Of a stretch of DNA of 64,000 bases, positions 46,172-56,290 are shown in pieces. The first letter of the stretch is position 1. Every line of letters begins with the position of its first letter. The notes beneath the pieces are model-generated. The model saw only the letters and a program-made list of their open reading frames with translations. It did not search any database and was not told the origin of the DNA. The stretch is from Oscheius tipulae (Eukaryota > Nematoda > Chromadorea > Rhabditida > Rhabditidae), in assembly GCA_037178975.1 (NCBI GenBank), contig JASJZH010000006.1, positions 6,944,001 to 7,008,000 of the forward strand. Reading direction: 5' to 3'. The translations under genes and the position numbers were made by a program.

Positions 46172-49011
46172 GTCAAATACAAACTGAATCTTTCTGTTCC
46201 TGCAATGGGGTTCTGATACCTGGAAGTGATCAGGTGAGACTACAACTGGATAGGAAAATCAAAAATTAGGAGCATTGCTGGGAAGTGGTCAGCGGAGGAT
46301 CGAGTGGTGGTTGGGTATCTGGAGATGTGGCCTGTCAGTCCATTGGAGGACATCTGGGACATCTCAACACGAATCTCGCTGCTCTGATTCCGTACCTTCA
46401 AAAGGTAAGTTAATGAAAAGAGACCACCCGCCCCGAGTAAACTTGGTTCTGAGTTTCTTGAGCGGAAGGGAGGAATAATGAGAAAATGTGGTTAGCACAG
46501 GTGATATGTGAGTTCCCACGTTCGATACTTTGACGAGGTTTACTTGTTTTTTGTCTTTAAAGGTGTACGCACGACCTATCCTGACCGGAATTGTCGCTGG
46601 AAATGCCGATACTCAACGGTATTCGATAGTTTGCCCTAACAACGTCTACTACGGACAGCTGAACAGTACCATGGCTTCAGTACTGCTCGCTCAGGCAAAC
46701 TTATAATGTTCTTCAATCATAACAAAATGAGTAGAATGCCACAAGCTCGTCCAGTTGCGCTTTCGTAACCAATGCCGACTACAAAGTACACTTTGCGCCC
46801 TGCTCGACGGCAGCTGATGCTCTCTGTGATCGACGTAGGGAATAAATACTTATTCCAAAAAGCTTGGTTTAGCGGTGGAAAAGGCAGATTACTGTAACAT
46901 TCAAATGAACTGCATCTCAACAATAGCATCGATTACTACTAAAACGGAATCCAGCAGTTCTACTACGACAAGCACTACGACAACGGGCACGACGACTTCT
47001 AGTACGACCAATTCGACTAGTCTGTCAACATCACCGATTATTTCCCTGACTAGCAATGCTACCAGTCCGACTACAAATTTCTCGGTCACGCGAACAACGG
47101 GATCTACTTCTTCCTCTCGTATTCCTTTAGCTGGTAAATTATTACATTTTGATCAAAAGAGTTGCGAACTGTGAGTATCATCGTATATAAAGGCTTTTCA
47201 GTTACCACCCCATCTGTAAGCACCCCGATCACGATGAAGATTCTCTCGACCGTGTCTTCTCCAATCACACCGACCGTCAAATCAAGTTGTCCGATAGAGG
47301 GTCAGTTTATCATATTTCTAGCAAACTGTTTAGATTGTGACTGGAAGATATTTGCGACATGTGCTCCGTGGTTTCCTTGTGTTTGTCTTGCTGTTCTTCT
47401 TCTAGGATTGCTTGGCTGGATCTGTTGGTTTTGTACCTTCTCTGGAAGGAAGAAGGAAACAAAGCAGATCGAACAGATCGAAGCGTAGGACCTTATCGCT
47501 GTTATACTGATTCCAAATTCAGAGCTGTTCTTTCTTCTCGTGTCCAATCGGCTCCTCCAGTGATCACGGGGCGTACTGCTGTCAGCTACTCTCCCGAACC
47601 AGCCTTGCACAATCCCCCAGTGGTAGTCGAAAGTCCTCCAAGTAAACTTTTCTTTGTCATTTTATTTACGGTCATTCAGTCGTAATGGTCCCGTTCAAAA
47701 TATCTCCTGGTCCTGTCAGAAAAGAAGTCATTGAGAAGTTCACCAAGGAGGTTCATCTCGTCGAGAAAGAAAAAGTCATACAGAAAGATGTTGGCGTGAA
47801 CACCGATGCCTGGACTCCGACGTTTGAAGTCGCCCCGAAGGCCAAAAAAGTAGATGAGTACCATTTATCAAACAAAAAAGCCTGTAGCCTTCTCCGGCAA
47901 TTGAAATTCAAGACGATCCGGCCGATGATGTTTTCCTCGACATGCCTCTTACTCCGGACATAGGTAAATTTGAAGGTGATCGGAGAACTGTTCAGTGTCA
48001 GATGACGGTAACTTTGTGTTCTCTCGTAACACTCGACCTGACGGCTTTGGTGACGTTCCAATTGGAGATATGCCACTAAAACAAGCGAATCTTCGCGACC
48101 CGGCTACCATCATCAATCTGACTGCCGACCCGCGAAACATTAGGTGCTGATTGTGTTTTTCATGCAGAGGATCTACTAGGAAAACAGTCTTTGATGGTGT
48201 AATAGCAAAACCGGAAGCTATGTACGGGAACAGCTATGAATGAGAGGCTAATGAATCTCATGGTTTGATTCACTCTTACGTAACTTATAGATCTCCACAG
48301 TCGAAACAAAGAAACGTCCATCTACCCACAGACGACGTGAGAAGGTTAGGAAACACGGGAAGTGTAATTGCCATGCCATTTCAGTTTTTCTCCAATTTCG
48401 AATGTTTCTGAAGAGCCTTTGCCGCTGAAAAAGCCCGGACGGCGATTTCAATCCCCACCAAAACGTAAATCAAAGGTTCCTGAAGATATTCCGTCTAGGA
48501 ATAGTCCTCAAGAGATTCCTAAAGAAAAACTTTCACCTCCTCGCTACGAATCTGGGTACAAAAGTTTGAAATCACAAAGTTTCTTCAGAAACATTACCGA
48601 CACTCCACCTGCTAGTGAGCCTAATGGAAACCGGTCCCTATCTCCTCTAACTAACTCGTATGATTTCCCTATTTCTTACATGTCAGTTTGTTAAGGAGAC
48701 GTCCCAGCCGCAACAGCAACGGAACTGACGCTTGCGACCCGTCACCTAACAACAGCCGAAGCCGAACTCCTTATGGTGGTGGAAACGGGCCTCGGATAAA
48801 CAACACCTCTCCTGGTTCGGCTTTTCTCATGAAGCCGGCTGACGTTTCTATCCGTGCTGCACAAGGGAAGCTTGGAGGAGTTGGCAAACCAATAGTTTAG
48901 AAAACACTTTGATTTTAGGTTGTGCGCGGCGGCGGAGGTCCTGACAACCAAGCTCCCCAAGGATGGAAACCATGGGCTAAGACGTCAAAGGGATTCCAGC
49001 CGGGACATTAA
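46172..49011 (+). CDS. Membrane-anchored C-type lectin domain protein (5' end unresolved)
   Basis: The supported chain starts in an exon with ESFCSCNGVLIPGSDQ (46172-46233). The CTLD follows: EHCWEVVSGGSSGGWVSGDV, CQSIGGHLGHLNTNLAALIP, then SSSSCAFVTNADYKVHFAPC with a final ALCDR. Next are a Thr/Ser-rich mucin-like stretch (46940-47130), a second Ser/Thr/Pro segment, and a TM helix (PWFPCVCLAVLLLGLLGWIC). A long cytoplasmic tail rich in Pro, Lys and Ser follows (VEKEKVIQKDVGVNTDAWTP; SPPRYESGYKSLKSQSF), with the end at KTSKGFQPGH. About twelve exons. One junction needs a choice: a 39-nt intron at ~48876-48914 rather than an in-frame TAG. Another intron is best read as ~127 nt. Domain type fits nematode CLEC proteins; the long tail suggests signalling. 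Confidence 0.75.
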
Positions 49012-49901
49012 GTCTGTGAACGGAACTATCGCGTTCCATTAAAAAACATAGTGTGGGAGTAGTGAGCGTGCCGAAGACGAACTTGAATTTCACGTTCATG
49101 AATAATTGGGCTTTTGTTTGGGTTGTCTAGGTGTCCGGTCTCTGAGAAATAAATGTTGCTCGTCCTTTCTCTGTTTCCCGCGGCAATCCTTGTTGACGAA
49201 CGATGCGGCCGGATATCATTGACTTAGCTCACAAGACGCTACAAAAAAAGAGGCTACAAACCGCTTCGCAATACGCTTTTACCAGTCCAAGGAAGGTCAC
49301 AAGACTCCCACGATCCAGGTCACTCGGATGACAATGTCTCCTCACTTTTCCCCATAAAGTTTTCAGCTTTTCTAGTTAGTATGGCGTCAGACGGTGCTTG
49401 TGAATAAGTGTAGATTGCAAAGACGCGCTAGTTGTGCGCTCGTTCAGAAGAAGCCCTTCATTTGGGCTCCACTGTCGGCCCGTTGATAGCTCATTCATCA
49501 ACCGTGTGCTCGTCTAAAACCAGAGTGAAACGGGCAATCAGTGTTGCTGTGCCCGCCCCTGTGCCATAAAAGACTTCAACTACCGCAGTCCGTAAGAAAG
49601 TACCTTCTTGAACACTTCGCACTTCCTGTTTTCTTTTGTTAATAGATTATTATAACTTCTTGTGTAGTTTGTTTGTACTGCGCTGAGCAAGAGCCCCAAA
49701 AATCTCATCTTTTGGAAAGCACACGCTTCTATGATTCGCCTGAATGCGAGTGTTTCACGTGAGAACTAGAGAATCCACGTTTTCGTCTAAGATATTCTCT
49801 GACCCAGTTTTTCTCGAGTACTCTCTGCCAACATATGAGTCATTTTTTGACGATCTATTCTTGCTACTAACCAAGAAGCGTTGACATTTCAGTAATTCAA
49901 A
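49012..49901. other. 3' UTR of the lectin gene and promoter region of nlp-3
   Basis: AATAAA occurs near 49147. I see nothing else except a TTGACATTTCAG acceptor at 49881-49892, just before the nlp-3 ATG. Confidence 0.45.
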
Positions 49902-50239
49902 ATGGTCGCCACTGTTACTATGTTAATGGTTCTGTCACTTGCGATCTACCACGTCAGTGCTGAGATGGTGAGTAAATATTTGTAACCCTACAACAATATC
50001 ATTTAGCGTGCCAAGCGTGCCATCAACCCGTTTCTTGACTCTATGGGAAAGAGAGCTGTCAACCCTTTCCTCGACTCCTTTGGAAAGAGATCTGTAGGCG
50101 CATTCAACAGATTCCAGCCGAAACATTTGCAGAAAAGGTACTATCCTCAAGAAAATCTGTTGATTAAGACCTATTCAGGTATTTCGACAGCCTTGCCGGT
50201 CAATCGCTGGGCAAAAGATCGGCTCCTTTCGACTATTAG
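49902..50239 (+). CDS. nlp-3: NLP-3 neuropeptide precursor
   Basis: Three exons. Exon 1 is a signal peptide (MVATVTMLMVLSLAIYHVSA). Exon 2, after a ~40-nt intron, holds KR-bounded amidated peptides AINPFLDSMG and AVNPFLDSFG, each followed by KR, then SVGAFNRFQPKHLQKR. Exon 3 gives YFDSLAGQSLG-KR and a short end SAPFDY. The first and third peptides match Caenorhabditis NLP-3 (AINPFLDSM-amide and YFDSLAGQSL-amide), and the second matches its AVNPFLDSI-amide with one change. The Gly-Lys-Arg signals predict C-terminal amidation. The ATG is directly behind a TTTCAG acceptor. AATAAA lies at 50503. Expected in neurosecretory neurons. Confidence 0.95.
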
Positions 50240-50636
50240 AAGATCAGAACTCATCTCTGTCATATCCACGTCATGGCTCTGCTCCAGGGCGATCTCAGCG
50301 TCTAAATAAATCTCTTGTTGCACTAGTCTTCCAAGAGATCAAATCTCAACATGTCTGCTACAACGTTGTTCTTAGAAGAGTGCAAAAGTAGGGCCACAGA
50401 CTCGTGTTTGTACTATTAATTGGCAGAGTCATCGTACTAACAAGAAAACAAGTTTCTACTTCTTGGTTTCTGATTAGAATTGGACCCTAAAGCTGATAGT
50501 TGAATAAAGAGTCTGTTTTTGGTGGCCAATTTTATCAATAGCGCACACTTAGCCCCTTTTTTTGCCTAATTTAAAAATTTAAACAACTTCTGATAAAAGC
50601 AGGCATTGCTTGTTTAGCCTTTAATTCTGTGTTTGG
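50240..50636. other. Spacer
   Basis: 3' UTR of nlp-3 to about 50520; the remainder has no feature. Confidence 0.45.
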
Positions 50637-51000
50637 ATGCTCTTAGTTTACTTGTTACTAGCGTTATTTTCTTTTGTAAATGCAGACCAGTATTCATAAG
50701 ACTAGAGACTTGATCTGTCCGTGTCGAAGTGAGTTTGATTTCATATGTATAGCGTTTCCAAGGTGTTTCAAAGGTAACAATACTTTTGTCAACTATGTTA
50801 TTGCCTAAGTTATTTGTGATCATGATGGCGGCAACTTGGCTACAGTAATCAATGGATTCACTAATTCATTCATCGGTGGTCTCATATCAACTTCGACCTA
50901 CTATTACATCGGACTGTATAAAGTAATAGCTCCCGACTGGACTTGGGTGGCTGGAAGAAGTGCTGGATATACAACCTGGGCTCCTGGTCACCTTTGCTCC
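50637..51000 (+). CDS. Short C-type-lectin-like secreted protein, possibly truncated
   Basis: A signal peptide exon (MLLVYLLLALFSFVNADQ), then DLICPCRSEFDFICIAFPRC and, after a 41-nt intron, the CTLD core ICDHDGGNLATVINGFTNSF, YYYIGLYKVIAPDWTWVAGR and SAGYTTWAPG. This is the first two-thirds of a C-type lectin fold ('C..GG.LA' and 'Y.W..G'). After WAPG the frame meets HLCSI-stop at ~51006; the final two Cys of the fold are not seen. The same frame resumes after the stop with acidic and dibasic sequence (NEEAQQDEEEENKRFFYLV, to ~51280), which may be a further exon or another small gene. Either a missed splice or a truncated lectin. Confidence 0.45.
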
Positions 51001-51540
51001 ATTTAGGTTATTGCCCAGCTCTTTACCGCTACGCCCCAGCCTGCCCGTCTTGAACACGCTCGCCCAGATCCTTCGGATGTCACCGTAAGAGCACGACACT
51101 TTGAAAATCATGTAAATTGTTTGCCGGCTAGAGACCCCATACCGACCGCTTCTAATGAGGAAGCTCAACAGGACGAGGAAGAAGAAAACAAGCGTTTCTT
51201 CTACCTCGTCCGTTCTTCCTTGAACTATGAGCGAGGCGTGTTTCTTCTTTCTAGAGCACAAGTTTGTCTAACTTTGAAACGTTGAAATTTATAGATGCCG
51301 ACTTTCATTATTCTAACTGTTGTTTAGAACACTGTCTTTGCGTTTCCTACTCAAACTTTAATTTTCAGCGGACGAAATGAAAGAAGAGAATAAGATCCGC
51401 CTGCGCGATCTCAATGTGCCTCTCTCTTTGCTATACGAACGTCTTCTTCCTTACCCATTGACTTGTCTGTGTTTAATAAAAATAAATTATTGACAATGAA
51501 AAGTGTCTCATTCTACCTGATCTGTTGTAGAAAACATCGC

Positions 51541-51569
51541 ACATTTTTCATCTGAAAGATGAAAAATGT
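51541..51569. repeat. Perfect 12-bp inverted repeat (hairpin)
   Basis: ACATTTTTCATC (51541-51552), loop TGAAA, GATGAAAAATGT (51558-51569). It lies ~60 bp after the AATAAA cluster near 51473-51485. It could form a stable cruciform or RNA hairpin. It is too short on its own for a miRNA precursor. Confidence 0.5.
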
Positions 51570-52936
51570 CTTCGGGTCCCTCGTTTCTACAAATTTCTTG
51601 CCTTTTTCGGAAATAGCGTTCCTGACCAGTAAACTAAAATATAATCTCGGCATAGAACTAGCTTGTCCGGCGTTTACAACGTAAGCTCAGTCCATCGGAG
51701 GCCGAATCTGGGGCAGCACTGGACCGCGGCCGACAGTTCCCGCGCATTGGCAATGGTTCACTTTTTACTAGACCATGCACCAATTGCTCCATGTCTCACG
51801 AGGACCATATTAGCTCAAATTTTCCCAATTTTGTTGCGTTATAGAGCTCCTCATAGCCAATCATCAACGTATTCTCGTCATTATGACAGCTGCTCAAGTT
51901 TCGAGCTACCCGGGGACCTCAGATTCTCAACGATCACAATCGTATATAAGTGGTCTAGTCTCTTCGTTATTAAAGTGAGATTCCTGGTCGAAAATGTTTA
52001 GAAATTGAACAACAATACTTATGTCTGGGAACTATATTGAAAGTTTCTTAAGAACTGAGATGATATAGAATGTATCTCCTCCAAATAGAGTAGTATTCTG
52101 TGATGGATAACATGCTTTTCAAAGAAAGAATCTAGAAAACAGAAAAAAGTTTTTTTCTCAAGATAAGATTTCACTGGAAACTTCTTTTCAGGTTTTTTTA
52201 TCTGCCACTTTCCGATACCTCTTCTCCGTTAGAATGTTCTCAAAAAGCTCTATATCAACCTTTCTCATCTCCAGTGTACCTAATATTGATTAGAGGCACA
52301 ATTTTGATTTGACCTTGCCGAGTCCACTCCTTCCCGTTCACCTGTTCCATCCCATTTTTTGCAGGTCTCTAATGGTGAAAGTAAGGGAACTTCAGGCATT
52401 CGATAGTTCTGAACCATAGCATATCAGTTTTCTTTAAAGCCATTAGATTGATGGAAAGTTTCTTGCCGTCCATTCATTTATGGGCCGCAGCATTGCTCTC
52501 CTAGAGGGTGTCTTTTTTCCCATTGGCCTTCATCGAAGGGCTGTCCCTTTCTCTGTCCAATCCCTACCATTGACATCAAGTGTCCTGCTCCCAGGCACCA
52601 CACGGAGGTGACCTAGTCAGGTCATTAATCTCGTCTCATCTGCCAACCCGGGAGGAGAGTGTCCCGTCGTCCCCATCAAAAGGCAGCTGTCTGTGTTTGT
52701 GCTGCGACCTGTATAATATTGCCATCACCTGTGAAATTTTCGTCTGTTGACTGTGTGTCTCAAATGAGAGCTAGATTTCGTAAGGGTTTCAATTGTCTTG
52801 GTCTGCCAGCACACCCTTCATATGCCCAGTCACGCCTTCCGAGAATTAATCTGACTATACGCAATTTGCAGCATCCTCTCCTTCGAGTTTAATCCACTCT
52901 CGGAGGCAAAACGGTAGCTTTGAACATGTATAAAAC
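51570..52936. other. Spacer, pyrimidine-rich on the plus strand
   Basis: Several open frames (for example 51663-52001) reflect low A content rather than coding signal. No motif or consistent splice pattern found. Confidence 0.4.
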
Positions 52937-53606
52937 ATGACTCGGGTGAGTCCAAACACTGCTGTGTCTAGTCGCTGTTCATTTGTCCATTCTGGCCTCG
53001 CTATTGTGAAACTAGCAGCTCCCCAAATTGGCTCAAACTTTTTTTTCAAACCCTTTTTGTAACTCCAAATTATACATTTACTTTTTTAGGAGAATGGCTC
53101 TTGTGTGATCCTAATGGGTCGACCAACGTCTAATCGAATCACAAGCAGGTTAGCATCACTTTTTGAAGATTGCTTTCTAACTCGCATCAGTTTTCAGAGA
53201 CAACATCCACCCCCTCTTCAAACTGGAGCGCCTACCCGACTACCTCAGAGACACCGTGGAGTGGATAATCGGGTAAGTTTATGCCGTTAAGGGGGTTAAT
53301 TGCTCATGCAGAAGATAATTGGAGACTTTGGTTTTGAAATCTTCTAACAGCGATTGGTCGGGATTGAAAGGGAATTGGAGACAGTAAAAGAGAGAGTACC
53401 TATTTGCGGTCGCTTTCTAGGAGGAACACATGGCGCCACCGAACATTTCGTGTTTTCGCCGTGCAACAGGCGGTGACCCCTTTTCCGCCCGTTTGGCCAA
53501 ACTCTTAACTTGTTTTGCCACCAGCCATTTCCTCAACGAATCATCTCACAGTAGATATCCCCCATTCTCTAAATTGGCAATACCCCATTTCACAGTTGCG
53601 TGCTAA
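52937..53606 (+). CDS. Unknown small protein with a 9-nt first coding exon
   Basis: Exons joined in phase: ATG ACT CGG (52937-52945, donor GTGAGT), 53090-53148 (ENGSCVILMGRPTSNRITS), 53198-53272 (DNIHPLFKLERLPDYLRDTV then EWIIG, donor GTAAGT). A 33-nt exon near 53352-53384 (DWSGLKGNWRQ) and a last exon from 53421 to the stop at 53606 are less sure. The 53198 exon looks strongly protein-coding. No family recognised. It could also be the 5' part of a longer gene whose later exons I missed. Confidence 0.4.
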
Positions 53607-56290
53607 GTGCGAGGGGGATTTTAGATTTTTCATGGACGCATCTAACCTTCACCGCGGGTTGCACGCTTATTCAGTAACAGTTCGAATTGGTCAGCATCGA
53701 TCTGCAGCAAATCCTCAATCTTACAAAAGGCGGAACGTCGGCAGAAAAACAAGGGCAAACGCAGCTGTTTAGATAACTATCCTCTGCATTTCCGGCTACC
53801 GTTGAACGAGGCGATACTGTTCCTTTTCTTCGTTTTGTATGTTGATTCAAGAGTTATCCATGGTTCGGTCTAATCTAGCCATCGCTTGACGCTCAAGGTT
53901 TACGATCTCAGCCTAGATGGCGGTAGACACCTTTACACTAAGACAGGTCAATTGTTGATTTGCTAACGAGCTCCTAGTCCTCCTTTACTCATCTCTTTCC
54001 CATATTTTTGCATACGAATGTGCCGAATATCGATTCCAATCAAAAGATCATGCTGCGTGGCGAATGACTCTCCAACACCAGCCCCCAGCACAAGCGTATC
54101 TGCTCTGCCCCTAGTCTCAGTAAGAGCTCAAACGCATCTCTCTGTCGGTCCTTCACCGTTCCATCTAACTGGTCAACGGCGATTACTACCCCCTCTCTGG
54201 TGACGTACCGGAACTGGATCCATCTCCTGCTTACAAGCACCAAGTCGGTTTTCTAAGCGCCAGCTTTCCCCTCGAGCTCTAAAGCCATCTGCTCAAACAT
54301 AAGAAGACTGTGACCCAATGTAATCCAGAGACTAATTGTTATTTAACCGTGCCCTTTAGAGCTGCCAATAACCATTAGCATACAGAGCGCTCATCCCAAC
54401 CAGTCTTCTGTTCCTTCTTCTCTCTGAACGGCAGTCCTTTCACTGGAGTATCCACTCCACATACGGTTTGTCGGATGTATGATCGGCAGAACGCGCTCGC
54501 GACCGTCCCTCGCACTCTCAATTCCCGCCATTTCAAAAAATTTTCGCAAATGTTTCGATTCGGCGGCTTTTCTCACATCATAATTCGACATGGTTCTGAA
54601 CTTGTGGGCCCCGTCTAGTATGAGTTATTGCCGCGGTCAATTATAAGACGGGCAAGGTCGACTGCGCGAAATCCTTAGTATTTGTGCCTCTTGAGTCTCC
54701 GCTGCACCTCCTCCCAACATCAAACTCTTATTGGTTTGATCCTTTGAAAGATTACTCAAGAGCCAGTCTCGATGCGTACTTGTGCTCTGTGCCAAACCAC
54801 AAATTTTGACTTTCGAAATGCGAACATTAGCATGAAAAACAAGCAGATCATTGTCTGGCTCGCGTGACACGCAAATAAGTTCCCAGAATTTCGAGAGATA
54901 ACAAAAACACATGAATGGGTAAGTGGTAAATAGTACCGCGTGTTCCAAGGTCAATTCAATCCTCCTTGGTGTCATCTTCCGAGTCTAGTTACTCGCTCTT
55001 TTGCTTTTCTCGCACTCGTCCTGTTTTGAGAGCTATATTTGGACAAGAATCGGAGCTACTGCCGCTGTCGACACCTGAATACACTCGCGACGCCGCTGCT
55101 CACTTTTCAGTTGAAGGCTTTCCAATTATCTCAGGTATGCATTGCGTAGCGTATCTGTATAGCAATCTTCCTCGCCTACCCGTTTTTGGCATGCACGTCA
55201 CTAATGGCCACGCTAAGTTTGTCTCTACGAATATCTGCTTCAAATTTGGCGCCAGGTGGTCATCTGTCGTCGTCTAAAAGACCAGACCCGCGGGGTCGCT
55301 CTATATCTATCTTTCTCACATTCCTGGCCATTTCAATAATCCTCTTCACCGGAAGATAAAGATGCAGCTCGTCCTTCAAATTAGAAACTCTACACCTTTT
55401 GTTGATTCTATGTGTGTCGCGCGTGCTTGTGCGAAACACACTATCTTCCTCTCATTCAAAAGCGCGAAAACTAGTACTCATGTCATACATGTTTGCCTGT
55501 GTAGTCTGTTCTCTTTGCCGAAAAGCTCCAAATACACGAAGTTCATAGTTCCCAAAGCACAAGCTCACCCCCACAGAGTCTGTCAGTCGCTTGTTTGCTG
55601 AGCTGATCGCAGACTCTGTCTACAGCAGTTCTGTAGTTGTACATTCTTGTTCTGTCGCCCGTTCCTCCATCTCTTTTTCTCATTTTGAAAAGGGACAATA
55701 GCTGAATCATTTGTAATATTTTGCTGAAAACGACAACAATCGAACATAAAAACGCCTATCGCTCTCCCACGATTCTCAGATGTGTGGGCACTTTTACGAC
55801 TTTTGTAAACGATGACTTGTGAAATTTGTTGCAAAACCTTGAAAAGTCTCAAGTACCGTGTCTTGGTCCAACTATTAATAGATATCCGACATAAACAACG
55901 ACATCTTATCGTCTTGGTGGGGAGTGGAGGTAACCGCAGCAGCATTCGTAGCACTCAAAGAAAGGATAGCCACCAGCTAGTCTGCGGCTGTTGTTTGTTC
56001 TTTCTTCGACTTTTTTCTGCCCTGCACCAGGTCGTATTATGTTTCCAGGTTCTTATTTATCAATTCCTCCTTCCAACCTATCCTCTCCCTAATCTCCTCC
56101 CTAAAGCTGTTGTGCTTTAAAATCACACCACGCGGTGCTGTGGACACGCAAGTGTATTATCATTTTTCAACCACGTGATCTCTTTCGGGAAGCGGGCTGA
56201 TACTAGCCGCTTGTCGAGTTTCTTGTTCTCTCTCTCTCTATCTCTTAACTACTCGTCTAAACCGCTTCTTTTCAACAGCAGCCCCTATAC
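53607..56290. other. 2.7-kb spacer before the MOB2-like gene
   Basis: Pyrimidine-rich on the plus strand. Open frames at 54637-54975 (-), 54966-55277 (+) and 55583-55954 (-) have no motif or splice context. It probably contains regulatory DNA of the MOB2-like gene, whose first exon follows a TCTTTTCAACAG acceptor. Confidence 0.4.

Noticed and set aside
54637-55954. Several 100-125 codon frames on both strands
   Set aside because: They sit in a pyrimidine-skewed spacer where long frames are expected by chance; no splice sites or motifs.
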